Notes: generated by a model not told the origin, from the sequence alone. DNA of 64,000 nt from Bicyclus anynana (GCF_947172395.1 NC_069085.1:3938112-4002111), one strand, 5' to 3'; shown: positions 11,938 through 24,900, counted from the first letter of the stretch. Numbers and translations are program-made.

Positions 11938-12119
11938 CTATGCACAAAAATTAAGGAAGCAGAAAAAAATCCAAATTTTTGGGGGATTTTCAACAGGTAA
12001 CTTATACAAAAACGGTCGTACAACAAACCATAAAACGACCATTTTTGTATAAGTTACAGCTTGTTGAAAATCCCCCAAAAATTTGGATTTTTTTCTGCTC
12101 CCTTAATTTTTGTGCATAG
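11938..12119. mobile_element. 182-bp fold-back MITE, Tc1/mariner-like
   Basis: Near-perfect inverted arms of about 80 bp run from CTATGCACAAAAATTAAG to CTTAATTTTTGTGCATAG. They include AAATTTTTGGGGGATTTTCA and its complement, with a 15-base loop (ACAACAAACCATAAA). The arms differ by about two substitutions and a 4-5-base indel. Both sides are flanked by TA (TATA on the left, TATAT on the right), which suits a TA-targeting Tc1/mariner-type MITE. High arm identity suggests a fairly young insertion. No coding capacity. Confidence 0.85.
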
Positions 12120-12124
12120 TATAT

Positions 12125-12414
12125 TTGGTGTGTTTATTATATTGGCCATGTGATTTAAAAATGATTAATATTAAATTTCAAATCAAATTAAATGACAAAC
12201 TGACTAGCAAAATTTAAAAAAAAATAAAACTAAAACTAAGTTAAGTTTTGTGTTAATAGCGGTGTCCATGTGCACGCAGACTTGCATGCAATTATTTTAA
12301 TTTCAAAAGAATCGCAAATTAAATTACTTTTCCATTTAAAAACATGATCAACCGTCTCATTATGGATCTCAAAAAAAAAAAATTGTCGGTGATTAATTAC
12401 TGCTTGATCGTAAA
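12125..12414. other. AT-rich non-coding
   Basis: No gene or assignable repeat. Confidence 0.5.
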
Positions 12415-12590
12415 ATGACAGGTGGCAACCCTAGATCCCAAGTTCCGTCCGGCCGTGGCCAAGGCTGACCGCAACAACCGACCAATGTGAAAATACTCCC
12501 GCCCGTTTCAAAACTCGCTGGCTGTCTCCACCCATTAAACACGGTCGTGTAACGCTGATTCATCGCTTTGAAAAACGCAGGTGAATTCAA
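12415..12590 (-). other. GC-richer patch with a 65-codon minus-strand frame; unclassified
   Basis: This short patch is much richer in G+C than its flanks and is open on the minus strand from ATGAATTCACC to TAA at 12393. The product (MNSPAFFKAMNQRYTTVFNG at its start, then Gly/Pro-rich) matches nothing I know. GGGTTGCCACCTG near the end of the frame is typical of repeat borders. It may be an unrecognised repeat or a regulatory block. Confidence 0.3.
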
Positions 12591-14385
12591 ACAAATTATT
12601 TAGTACATGGTAATTTAGATATGGTTTTTATTTCGTCTCGTTCCCTCCTACATTGTAGAGGGAGAGGTCGTTATTTAAATTCAACAGGTAATTGTCAATC
12701 GGCTCCCACGATATATATTTTAGCTTACCGCTTCTAGTCATTATTATTAGCTTAAATTCGAACCGTATTCCTTACTATTCTGAGTCATTCTTGAAGATAG
12801 TCTATATAAATAAATTCTTCAAATCTCCGAAAAAGTTACTGAAAAAATTTCGTATTAATATAAGCTTAGAAAGTCCGAGTTGAAACTGGAATGCTAAATT
12901 TTGAGTAGATACAGTATTTTTGTCAATCCGTCCCTTTTAGCGTAAATAGTCCACCAGTGTTTGCGCAAAAATTTGTGCACTATCTCTAATCACCTATCCT
13001 GCCCTGCGTTAGGCTAGTAACTGAAAGTCCATTCAATAACATAATTACAGTACTTTATTAAGGACGTTCAAAATTGACTGAAGACTAGCTGAAAGCCTAT
13101 GGCCTATAAACTATAAAGTCCTGTTATATGATGAATGACTTGAAAAAGTAAATAAAAGAATGCTAAATATATTTACAGTAAATACTTCAAGTTCAAGTTC
13201 TCAAACTGTAGCTATAATAAGTTAGTCCGTCTTAGTAGCAGCTTTAATTTGCCATCAAGACCACTTACTGAACCTTTCATCACGATAGGAAGCACAAATT
13301 CCTGGCTAACTGTATTTTACTGTAATAAAAAGCCGTTTGGACCAGCCTCAGTTACATGCAGAGTGAGTGATTTAAGATTTTGTCCAATAGGAAGTTTGTG
13401 TCGGTCGACTTGACATAATTAATTGTTTTTTCCGTAGGATGTTGAATTTCCTACGAAATTTTAATTAAGTGCGTACATTTTGATACGTTTTATAGTTGCT
13501 TTATGTTTTTAATAACGAATGCTCTTGACATTTTCTGGAAGAATTCGCTGTTTGTGCTATAAAAATCGCTACGTGTGAACTAAAGGAAACGAAGCCCATA
13601 TTTTGCTCCAAGTTAAGCTGTTATTTGTGACATTTTTATAAACAGAAAGATATACATACCGCTATAGAAATATGCCGTGTTAATTCAATTAACAAACTAC
13701 TGTTTTCCAAATGTTATCAAAATCAGCCAAAGCCAAAAATATTGCAATTCATTATTTTCGCGAAAAAGACTATCGCACACTAGTCAATTTTTATTTATAC
13801 TTTGATATAGAAGAAAGAAGGTACATCATCATATTAACTAACAAAAATAATAAAAGCCAATGTGCATTTGTTTATCCGTATGTTTGGTACGCTTTCACTA
13901 CTTTATTTCATAAACGATCTTCATGATATTTTGTATACACGTTGTAGTTCTAACTGCAGCGAAGGAAATAATCGTGGGGTGTCTTTAATTGAGAAATTAC
14001 CATTCTGTCACTCGACAAATTAGTAATGAAGAAAAACTTACAAACAAATAGTAATCTTGTCGTGAGAACTTAGAAATATCTAGACGATCGTCCACTAAAT
14101 TAAGAGAAACCAGCAGACAGAAGCTAGTAAAAGATAAGCTTAAAATTACACGGCACTAAAGCAGCATAAACCCGACTTTAAGAGCTCTGGAGCTAATAAC
14201 CAAAGCCCTAATTGGTATCAGATGACATCGCGTGTCATTAGCCCTCGGACCAGCGCGGTGGGTCTACAGCCCACGCGCTCCCAGTCCAACTTGACCACCA
14301 CCTGTATTATAATTACAATAGATTTATTATATACATCCATCGGTGATTAATTGGAAAGCAAAGAAAGTCTTGGCAAAACAATTTT
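12591..14385. other. AT-rich non-coding
   Basis: Open frames at 12692-12883 and 13711-13926 are A/T-codon-rich with no domain, and I treat them as chance. A small GC-rich block near 14240-14285 is unassigned. Confidence 0.5.
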
Positions 14386-14500
14386 TTTTATTCATGTTGG
14401 ATAAGCTTGCGCTTGACTACAATCATAACATTTTTTGTGTTGGATAGGCTTGACTACAATCATACCTGATGGAAAGCAATGATGAGGTCTAAGCAGTGAC
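14386..14500 (-). mobile_element. Two decayed SINE-A 3' ends in tandem
   Basis: Two successive blocks (about 14386-14430 and 14438-14500) contain CTTGACTACAATCATA, and the second continues CCTGATGGAAAGCAATGATG. This is the minus-strand version of the SINE-A 3' tail (GTGATTGTAGTCAAG-type). Confidence 0.5.
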
Positions 14501-17039
14501 CGGATGAAGGCCTTCATGCCTTAAGCAATTTAAAACGCGCCGATTATGAAATGTTTAACTTTTGGGGATTCGTTTTTTTCCCTCGGTGGTTTCTGGTGCC
14601 CTTCTAGATGGAGCAATTGCTTAAATAGCTTATAGGCTAATCCAGGACTCGGTCATAATTGATCTAAGACTTGGCTAGAAGATGCCTATTCGCTCTTGCC
14701 TTGAAAGTGCACAAATTGCACGTACTTATAACCTATAACAGCATAGTTTACTTAAAATCAATAAATATTTTTTTTATTATTAGTGCTGACTCCTATCCGC
14801 AGTTAGCAATCATTAAGGCTAATTTAACTTTGTTTACTGCTGCCTGAAACAGTAAACTGGTGGTTACTCATCTTGAACCATTGGTGTAAGTTATTTAGCG
14901 ACGATGTGCGTATGTGATCAGTCTTTCATTTGCCCTTCATCTTTCCCCGGATAAGGAAGGAAAGCTGGAGTAGGACACAATTCGTAGACCTACACAGCTA
15001 CTTTGGACGTTATTCCTGGATGATCTCTATACCTATTACAACGTAGAGACGCTGTTTAAAAGCCTACAAATTTACAAAAAAAAATAAAAGCTGATTGAGA
15101 ATAAATCGACAAATGCATTATTATGATCTCAAATAGTTTAAAAGCAGCAGCCGCGCTTTCAATAAAAAGATAAATCATCATACACACAGCTGATACAACA
15201 AAGAATTGAAAAGACCAAAGAAATACAAATGGCCACGCCATATTGCATCTGGCATTCACCGATGACGACCATAAAAGTGTTAAAAAGCCTTCGCCGGCTC
15301 CGAGCCAGTGATTTAATGCCAATGGTGGTTATTATGAGTACGATTTTATCTCGCTTCGATTTACTGAAGTAGTTGCTAATGTTCGTAAAGTGTTGTTATA
15401 TTGCGCGCACGTGTTTGAAAGTACGCAATGAACAGATTACTATAGATAAACTATTTTTTTTCTCTTAAGTAGACCACTAAGTGTAGGAAATGCAATTTTA
15501 AAGTATAGAAAACTAAAGTTTTCCTATCAAAGGAAACGTATACAAGAACAGATATAACAGTATAATATTCATTATATGCCGAATATGGGATGTCAATGAT
15601 AATGTATATTTGGCCTATAAGGTTTTTATTTGAGTAATAATTGTTAAACCGATGCAAATGATACAATTAATAGGAAAATCAATGCATATAGATATAAAGC
15701 ATAATTTGTGAGTAATGTAAGCTCGTATATTACAACGTCGGACCAGGAACACTGTACATTAGAGGCAATTGCTCTGGTTAGCTCAAGCCGAAACACCGTA
15801 GGCGTTGCGGCGATACAATCCGCTGTAGCGCCTATAGGTAAGCTGAGACTCGAGGAATAACATAGACAGAACTCTCACAAACAAGTTCGTTTACAGTTTC
15901 GACAAGAAACCTGCATATAAATACAATTTTCCAGTATCTGCTGAATGTTATTTTATAAAAATAACAAACCTAGCGTAAACAGGGTTCGATATAGTATTAG
16001 ATTAAGTGAATAAGACCTGATAAATGTCACAATAGAGAACGTTGTTAGGTTCACAAAGGTACAGGTAGATATGAGGTGGGCATTGATGAGTTTTAGACGT
16101 ATTTTAGTATGCACTGCATTAAAAATTGCGTCTTCTGTTATATATATTAATCACTTATCATTGTCATAAACTGTCCTCAGACTTTGAAATCAAAGTATTG
16201 TCACATATAAATTAAAAAATATAAATGTGTTGTAAAATCAAAATACATATTGCGATAATTTGATCTGTTCTTTTGAAATCAGCTTGATAATATTGAGAAG
16301 TTCTAGCAATTCAACTATGAATAAGTTTTGTACTTGTTTTAGTTCATATTTTAGTTTACACGTTATATATTTTACACTCCCCTTTCACCCTCTATGTTTT
16401 CCCTTAGTCTAAGGTATAGCATCGCCGCCATTTTATTGTTCTCGTGATTAGAAAGCCTGTAGTACAGCGTTGAATGCACTCACATATAAATCCGTAGCAA
16501 TTACTTGGTGCAACTATACTATGTAGTGCGCTTTAGTTTTGTTAACATCGGAATCAGTTTAACTTATTAGTTTTCGAACGGTGAGAAACAATAACGTTAA
16601 CTGCCACGAGGAAACATGTTTTAGATCTAAGCCAGGTCCATGATATCTATAAAATTATTAATTAAAAACTAATTGTACTGATCTTTTGTATATTAAGCAG
16701 TATGTGTACTATAACAAAGTTAGCCAATCAGAGATTTAAGCACTATTATGTAAGAAATTCTAAATCCTTTGCTTTTCTGTTCTACTCGAATAAAATTTAA
16801 CCAAAAACCGTTACTTAGTCGCATTGTACCTTATACTCGTAATTAATTAGTTTTTGGTTTTTCATAATAGTTTGTATGTAACGTTATAAGAGTTAAGACC
16901 CTATAGACAGTAATGTTCATTAGGTATCTTGTTTATCATTATCATTGTCTATATATTAATATGCCATAGATGCACACGCCTCATAGAAGAGAGGTAAGTA
17001 TATCATAGACCAGTTGGTTACAAAAACTAGCATTGTTAC
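14501..17039. other. Non-coding, no gene seen
   Basis: Includes an 88-codon hydrophobic frame on the minus strand (15056-15322, ATG start) with no recognisable family and composition expected from AT-rich DNA, so it is not called. No repeats recognised. Confidence 0.5.
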
Positions 17040-17170
17040 CTGCGAAAGTAGCCGACACGATCCAGCGGGGAATGATAACCCATCGCTCAAACAATCATCA
17101 CCGGACAAAAGGGCCGAAACAGTTAGAGCCTGCGTTGCCGGGCCGGGCGTGTCATTATAGACCGACCATT
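17040..17170. other. GC-richer patch, unclassified
   Basis: A roughly 130-bp patch with strings such as GCGTTGCCGGGCCGGGCG stands out from AT-rich flanks. No open frame or repeat identity was recognised. It is the first of four such patches between 17.0 and 20.1 kb. Confidence 0.3.
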
Positions 17171-17679
17171 TTAGAAAGACCCCTAAAGCCCCTGTTAATC
17201 GTTAACGTATGAGACATTTTAGGGAAAATATCATTTTTAAAACAACTTGATCAGAAAGATCAAAGTCTATCTGAAACTGGTGATAAGATAAAATGAAATG
17301 TTCGTATCTAAGCGAATGAGTAAAACTGTGATTCGCTATAATCGTTAATAGAAACATTTCAGAAAAAGATTATATTATAAAATTTTACTCGATCAGTAAG
17401 ATACCACTGATAATAATAAGAAGGCGTAGGTAAGACCTGATCATATTTATATTTAGATTGTAAACTGAAACATTGATTCAAAAAGGTGTTAACAATCTAA
17501 ATTATCTCACGTTCGTAATCTTTACTCTGGGAGTCATTGACTGAATTTATGCTAAAAATGTGTTAGAAAAAAATGTTATTTGCCACAGGAGTAATCACAC
17601 AAAATTGAGCAACAATTACGAAACGAATTCGTGAGACGAAAATTCCCAGTTCATTCTAAAAGAGATGTCTTTTCAGGGG

Positions 17680-17850
17680 TCTTCGTGAAATGGTCGGCCG
17701 TTAAATCTCAAGCATTTGCGGTGGCCGTAGTTTCTCCCAATTACACCGTCTCTAGCCGGCGATTGGCCGCGCCGAAGAATCCGGCCTGTCGTGACTGTGA
17801 TAAAAAAACTGACGCAAATTGCCGATACGCCTCGTGAACACAATTTCATG
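17680..17850. other. GC-richer patch, unclassified
   Basis: Contains CTAGCCGGCGATTGGCCGCG and neighbouring GC-rich sequence. Short frames are open on both strands, as expected where stop codons are rare, so there is no coding claim. It could be a conserved regulatory element or an exon remnant. Confidence 0.3.
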
Positions 17851-18297
17851 CTCCGACTTTTAGAGAACAATCTAGATTCGTCATATTTCAAATCCGATGC
17901 GAACACACGAATTTTGGTGCGTTAGAAATCGGACAGATTATGTGGCTAACATTGAAATAATTTTGGTGCTAAACAGTCGAATGCTTCGTAAAAGTCGATT
18001 AAGCTGTTAAACAAAGAGTAACAAACTATAGAATGATAGCAGTAGATCAATGGAGAGTAAGAGAATAGAGCATTTGCGAATAGTGATGTTAGATTTAAGG
18101 ATCAATCAAAAAATTTGTTAAGTAATGAATCGGCTTTTAAATACTAATGCTGCCTTTGAATCAGTACCACATTATACTCTTCAATGATTGCACTCAACTC
18201 CAGAAAAGACTAATCGGTTAATTGTTATTAAATAATTATTAGTGAAAAGAACGGTAACATGAATAATCGTTTAATGTTTATTTCCAACAAATAATGT

Positions 18298-18482
18298 TAA
18301 ATGTTAACTAAAATTAAAACTTACCTACAACTGTCTTATATATGATTACTAAATGAACCCAGGCAAAAAAAGAGCAATTTTTAAAACTGAGTGCTAATCT
18401 TACCAATCTGATAATTTTCTTGTATTAATATGTATTTACTACTACATTGTTCAAAAACTACAGGTATAAATTCTGCATTTTT
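18298..18482 (+). repeat. Direct repeat copy 1 (partner at 19094-19218)
   Basis: The segment shares GAGTGCTAATCTTACCAATC and TGATAATTTTCTTGTATTA with 19094-19218, plus an outer AATGTTAAYTAAAATTAAA block. This copy carries about 60 extra bases between the two blocks. No TE hallmark was recognised. Confidence 0.75.
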
Positions 18483-18739
18483 ATTAAAGTTATTATACTA
18501 AAACCACCAACATAATTTTAAGTAGGTATTTATTAAATTTAAAATATTTATTGAAATGATTTGATTATTAAATTTAATATTTGATTTTTGATTAACAAAT
18601 TTAAATTTATTATTAAGTTTTAAGTAATATCTCAAGTCAACCTTATTTATTGCTGCGGACACTCCTATTCCTCGAATCTTTACGAGTAAATGTTTCGAGC
18701 TGCACATTGATTCTTCAATTGTTAACGCCTATCAGATCC

Positions 18740-18965
18740 AATGGACAGAAATATTCAGGCCCGGGGCTATTTACAAAAAGCTCTATTATATCGAGACATC
18801 GATGTTTAATATCGATGCTTGAGTGAAGTACGGTAATCGAGTTTTCCGCAGCGCTCCCGGAGGCTGGGAACAAAGGGAGATCGCCCAGTCATCGCTCTCA
18901 GTGCATTTGTCGCGGGAGATGATAGCTTTTTGTGTTTATTGTATTGGCCAACGGTAGGGCTGATA
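18740..18965. other. GC-richer patch, unclassified
   Basis: Includes CGCAGCGCTCCCGGAGGCTG and TATTGGCCAACGGTAGGGC followed by ATTATTGGCCGG. It lies between the two copies of the 18.3/19.1-kb duplication. No gene supported. Confidence 0.3.
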
Positions 18966-19093
18966 TTATTGGCCGGTCGTAGCATTAAGACAACCATAAA
19001 TTCCTTATTTATGAATGTTTATAGTTTGGTAATCATATTTTGTATTAAAATCAGCGTTTATGTACCTTTAGAAGGTACGACAAAGGCAGTTTA

Positions 19094-19218
19094 CAATGTT
19101 AATTAAAATTAAATTTTTATAACTGAGTGCTAATCTTACCAATCTGATAATTTTCTTGTATTATTATTATTTACTACTATATTGTTAAAAAACTACAAGT
19201 AAAAAATCTGCATTAAAT
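19094..19218 (+). repeat. Direct repeat copy 2 (partner at 18298-18482)
   Basis: See copy 1. The core of about 100 bp is roughly 90% identical by eye and sits about 735 bp downstream in the same orientation. Confidence 0.75.
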
Positions 19219-20016
19219 TTAAGTAAAATACAGGTTTATTTTAAATTGTTCTTGAGGGTAATTGAGGGTTCTACGTAATTGAGGGTTACGTAATTATTTT
19301 CATAATTACATTAAAAAGACATCACTAATAAATTTTCCCAAAATTTAAATATAGATAGTTTCGGCCTCCATACCAAAAATCCATAGAGTATGTAAACTTA
19401 AAGGTAGGACAGATAATGATGACCTATCAAAGAAAGGGCACATAATATCCCATAATAATGTTTTATAGTTTAGTAATATATTCACGATCAAAGAGAGCAG
19501 CTGCTTTGTTGATCATTTAAAAATTGTACAGCTATCAACAATATCGGTCTATTTGAATTTCTATCCTCAAAGATCCACCAAACTACTCCAACGACAAGCT
19601 TAGAGTGCCTACAAATCACTGCAAATAGGGTGTTAATGATAAAACTTAACATACTATCCGTCCACATCCACAGGCACCACCAAATTTTCAGCTGGGATTC
19701 AACTAAAAATTTATCAGAAGAAAAGAAAGCTTAATATTTCATAGCCAGACTCAAGACCTCATGATCCCAAGCTACATGAGCTAATTAATGAACAAACGAG
19801 ACAATAACTACAACACAACAAATTGCTTGTGATATTGGCAAAACTATAAACAGTTGCTCAGCTCCGCAATGCCAATGCCAAAATCCGATGTATTTGTAAA
19901 GAATACAATGGGTTAGCAATGCTCAACCCTGAAGAAGCAGTGTAGTGGAGCCGATGCTTATCTCGCAGCGATTCGTTCCGGGCGGGGGACGCGGCGCGTG
20001 ACGCACGTCGATTAGA
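19219..20016. other. Non-coding, possible SINE relic
   Basis: AT-rich. CAAGACCTCATGATCCCAAG near 19750 recalls a tRNA-like SINE head on the minus strand but is too decayed to call. Confidence 0.45.
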
Positions 20017-20065
20017 AATCTCGTCTCGGCAGATACGACGTGCTGTCGATTGCCGGTCTCTATTA
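20017..20065 (+). repeat. 48-bp direct repeat copy 1 in a GC-rich patch (partner at 20856)
   Basis: TCTCGTCTCGGCAGATACGA then CGTGCTGTCGATTG recurs at 20856-20903 with a few substitutions. The patch just upstream (GCGGGGGACGCGGCGCGTGA) is the most GC-rich of the 17-20 kb cluster. Confidence 0.7.
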
Positions 20066-20101
20066 GGCTCGAACTACACTATACGACTAACATAACTGAC
20101 A

Positions 20102-20227
20102 GTGGAATTCATAGTCGTTGTAGAGGTACCCCCAGGGGATCATTCAACCGCTGAGTGTCGAATTTAACCTCTGTTTGTTTGAGAATTTGACACTCAGCGG
20201 GTGCCTTTACAAGTCTATAAATTCCAC
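20102..20227. mobile_element. Fold-back MITE, family M1, copy 1
   Basis: The left arm starts GTGGAATTCATAGTCGTTGT and contains CCCCCAGGGGATCATTC and CGCTGAGTGTC. The right arm carries GACACTCAGCGG and ends ATAAATTCCAC. The right arm lacks the CCCCTGGGGG part, so it is internally deleted. Two more copies are at 44954-45093 and 52902-53150. Confidence 0.8.
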
Positions 20228-21691
20228 TATGACTAGTCTTTTGCGCGATACACAACCTTCCGAATTCTGTAAAGTTACAGCACTGTGACATCGTTGGTTT
20301 ATATGGAAACTTCCTAGTGACATTTTATATTTGACTTTCCATAGAAATAAAGTTAAATTAAAAAAAAAACTTGTTATAGGCGAATGTTACATTGACGAGT
20401 ATAATATTCGAATAGCGGAATCACATCCTTTGCCTCTAGCGTCCCACACCGAATCGGACAAGCGAGAACTAAATTTATTTTAAATAGTAAAAATTGATAA
20501 ACCAATATGTATCCCACATCGTGGTAAATGGAAAACATAATAAAACTTAGCAAGAAACACGTCCTATAAATAACTACCCTGGGTCCATCTATCTTAGGCG
20601 TAAATGTTAGGCATATGGTACTACACCGGTAACTCCATGATATATGCGGCAAAAAAAGATAAAATAAACAGTTAAGGAAGGAGGCAGTTATGATTAAATA
20701 AAAGAAATTATGATTACCATTAGTGACAGGTATGACCAATCAATAAAAGTAAAAATGAAACTTACTGAAGAAAACACTACGTATAGAACTGCTAGTGTTA
20801 TGACACGTATTAAAAACCAAACAGTAGACCAAAAACCCATGTGGTCCAGCCTAAGAAGTCTCGTCTCGACCGATACAACGTGCTGTCGATTGGCGGTCTC
20901 TATCAAACCAAGTTGAAGCGTTCCATTTTTAAACTTTTTTCTTTACAATTTTTTTGCAGATGCAATCTAACGGCCAGTCGCTAAAAACTAAAAAAAGGTT
21001 ACAAAGCTTACTTTCTTTGTGCTCATATTTTGTTGAGCGGATACTGGATAGGTTTTAATTTTCTTTTTACTATAATAAATTTGGATCAAAAAACTTTTAT
21101 TATTGTTTTTAAAAGCATTAATGATTAAATCTAAAATTTTAATACAAAATAAATTCTTGGGATGTTACTTAAAAAATTCGGTTTGAAAAAACTATCTATA
21201 AAGGTATGTCCTAAATCGCAATTTCCTAGTATACACTGACATCCTTTACTACGTAGTTTTTTATCTATTTCTTTAAATGTCATAATCTAAATTCCATTCT
21301 GTGTATCGTTAAAAAGTAAATATCTAAAAAGTTACTCTCAGAGGGCGAGCATTTCATATTTTTACTAATGAAGATCATTTTCTCAGATACTAAGTATCCA
21401 CACTTGGCGAAAAAGAAAGCCAGCAAATACACGTGAATGAATGTATTTAACCTTTAACTTGGACATTTACTGTAGTTACGAGTACCTACGTTACATCTTA
21501 ACAACTCATAATAAAACTTTTATGACTTAAGCATTATTAATAAACAACAAATGATTAAAGTTGTGTTTTTTATCACCTGTAGTTTAAACACCTTAAAGGC
21601 AAAATGCATAGACATTTCCTAGACAAGTGCATCCCAACTTAGAGCTCATTGCTTTCCATTAGGCACAATTGTAGTCTAACTTAAGTAATAT
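20228..21691. other. Non-coding; contains 48-bp repeat copy 2
   Basis: A 121-codon minus-strand frame (20374-20739) is hydrophobic and Tyr/Phe-rich, as expected by chance here, with no recognisable domain. The repeat block at 20856-20903 is the partner of 20017-20065. Nothing else is supported. Confidence 0.5.
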
Positions 21692-21997
21692 CTATCATCA
21701 TTATCAGCCCATATTCGGCTCACTGCTGAGCTGAAGTCTCCTCTCAGAATGAGAGGGGTTAGGCCAATAGTCCACCACGCAGCCCCAATGCAGATTGGTG
21801 GACACACGCAGAGAATTAAGAAAATATTCTGGTATACAGGTTTCCTCACGATGTTTACCTTCACCGTTTGAGACACGTATTTAATATCTTAAAATGCACA
21901 CAACTGAAAAGTTGGAGGTGCATGCCCCGGATCGGATTCGAAATCGGAAATCCGGAATCGGAGGCAGAGGTCACATCCACTCGGCTATCAGATCTCT
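21692..21997 (-). mobile_element. SINE-B (Metulj-like), nearly full length
   Basis: Reading the minus strand, the tRNA-like head has an A box (GATAGCCGAGTGG) and a B-box region (CGAATCCGATCC, mutated). It is followed by CACCTCCAACTTTTCAGTTG, the AAACGGTGAAGG block, TTAATTCTCTGCGTGTG and the CTCATTCTGAGAGGAGA hairpin. It ends in a GATAATGATGATAG tail. Confidence 0.85.
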
Positions 21998-24900
21998 ATA
22001 ATAATTATTATTGAAGAAGAAGTCACAATTACGATTCCACGATTATTAAAAAAACGCCTCTTTTACAAAGAGTTCTGAAAGATAACTGTTTATAAAGAGC
22101 ATTATATTTTATAATTCAGGTTTCTAAATATAAAAGTTTTAGAAACCTCAAGTATCTTCGTAAAAAATAAACACGAAAGTATTATTTAAATGCCAAAAAC
22201 CGCCGTCTCGCTTGGCTAGCCAAGCGTGAGAGTCGCACTGGACAACAGGAAAAAAGAAACTTATTCACACCATTATGAAGAAATCTCAGACGCCTCATCA
22301 TAAGCAGAACTTAGACATCACACTGTCATCTATAAATATACCTAAAGAAGTAATGACAACTAATGGAATATTTTATAAAGTAGTTTCTGTTACTAATAAC
22401 GCTAAGTACTACATAATCAGAAGTCTATAGTGAATCATTTAGAATCAGTCTGACGTAAACGTACGGACAATCATGTCTTATCAAGAAAACATTTAATATG
22501 AAAAAATGCATATTTATTAATAAAATGAAAGAAATTTAATATTCATAAGAGTTTGATATAATCGTGATGATATAGAAATATTCAATATAAAATTAGAGAC
22601 CTATTGCTTTACAATTCGTTGTAAAACTATCAATAATTAACTAAAATTTTTAAAGGTTCGTACTAAAAATGCCTACCGTATTAAACGCGTCGGTACCTTC
22701 AAAGCAATATTAGATAGACAAAGCCATAAAGAGTACCTATCATTTTCCATCAGGTAGAGCCCTAAACAAAAAAGAGATATGGTTGAATGTATTCCCCGAA
22801 GCGTGGAAAAGTAATTGGCTCGGACCAGTAAAAACTGGCAGCCTGAGAATTCCCAATCAAAATCTACTCGAACTGTAAGGAATAAAATAGGGATCACGCC
22901 AAAGGCAGCTCTGGAAGTATCAGGAGCCACATTTAATGAGGCGATAAGATCACCATAAAGTATTTGGAATATGGTAAGGTATTTTCTTTATTACTATATC
23001 GGGAAGCAACTTAGGAGGTAGCAGGTGTCGACTTGATTAGGGCGAGGTGTTGAAGTTAGTTTACGATTGTGAACTATTCGCCTCCGGTCTTAAATTAAGA
23101 CGTATATAGATGTGATGGCCGATGTAATGCCCCAACTAGTAATTCTTGTTACGGTCGTAAATCGAAATGTTAACTTGTTGCAAGTGATAGATTGATTATT
23201 GATATTCACCAATTGGTTAAACATTGACGCTTTACAAGCTACAACGATTGCTACTTAACAAGAAGTATCGCTGTTTGAAATTAATTACTTGTAGTTTGAT
23301 ATATTAATTAAAATTGTTCAAAGCTATACCTGGTGTAACAACTACAAACTATTACTAAAGTTTTATAATTCATAGGCTTCATTATCGCTGTTTTTTGAAG
23401 ATACATATTGACTCCTAACTTAAAGATATAGCTTACAAAAAATCGAAATTTTCGCTCTTCATAGAAGGAAACTTCCAAACTGGTGGCAAAGACAAAGTCC
23501 AAACGGACAAATTTGACGATAAAAAGGTGCTTGTAATCTATGCCTACTTTAAATAAAAGACTTGAATTTAATATTTACCTGCATATTAAAACACCGACCC
23601 AAGTAAGATATCGATTGAGATGTTCACTTGAACAAGGTCCTCCTACTGAACAAGGTCATTAAACTTACCACGTTGTCTCGTAGAAGTTAGGTATACTTCG
23701 ACCTGTTGCACTTGAATTTCATAACTAATAGTCTGGTTAGTAATATTGCGATTGTATTCAAATCCTAGATGGAGTATTATTCTCAATTCTAGTTTTACTA
23801 CACAGTTAGCGTCAAATGTAGATGAATTTCTACGGTTAAATATAGGATTTAATATACTTAATGGTATTATCTATACGTTCAAAATAACAATGCCTATAAT
23901 AGCAGGGCAGCACCTCACATGGTAAGTAACTGGTAACGCCAGAAACCTATCCTAAAATGTGCCAAGCCCATCTATCTGATATGAGTAGGTGTAAAGCATC
24001 ATTCAGGCTTCACCTGCGAAAGTAATCACCAGACAGGATAAGTGATGCTACTTAGCTTCAGAAAGACTTATATAATCATGGCAATTTCCTAGACTCTATC
24101 ACAAAAAGCAAAAAACACAACGGTACAACTATTCCTAAAAATGTAGACAGTTACTTAAAAAACTTCAAATGAGCAACTTCAAATGAGTACTTCGTAAATG
24201 CACAAATACACAATTTCAATAACGAAGGTCTTCGAACAGCTTATGTCATAAGTGACCCCAAGAGTTCAAGCTATTTATAGACGCGAACTTTTTAACACCC
24301 ACTGGCCACATACGAGTAAATAGATGATCTTTATCTTTTTTATCTCCTTTTCATGCTCGTAAATCTCTATGTGTAGCCATCGAATTAACAGATTCACACG
24401 AGAATTTCGCCACTCCGATAGAGATGTTTTGTATCAATTAATAGTTCTAACTGGATGTTCTCTCGCATTTTAAATCGATTCCGCACGAACTGTTATCGAT
24501 TATGTTTCATTTAAAATTAGCGATAGCTGTCTTTTACATTGTTTTTATAACTACCAATTTATGGTTATTGTTATTTGTGATAATTTCTAAACTACCGAAG
24601 AGTCGGAATAAAGTAACAGAATAGTCAAATTAATGATAAAGTTTAACAGGTTTTTTTTACTGCGGAAACTCGCATAAATCATCTATTAAATCTATTTGTA
24701 TAACAATTTCTTAAACTTTTTCTAGCATTAAGGCTTGCTTAAATAACATTTTTTTATTTAATATAAACAATCAAACATACTCATAAACATACATTTTTAT
24801 AATAGAAGCAGGTATGATTCATTTGAAAATTTATTAATACCCAGCTAGCTATTATTACCAGAGATTGTAATAATACGCTTACACGTAACATTGTGAGTAA

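Noticed and set aside
20374..20739. 121-codon hydrophobic frame on the minus strand
   Set aside because: Phe/Tyr/Ile-rich composition expected from AT-rich DNA, no recognisable domain, and frames of this length occur by chance in 64 kb.
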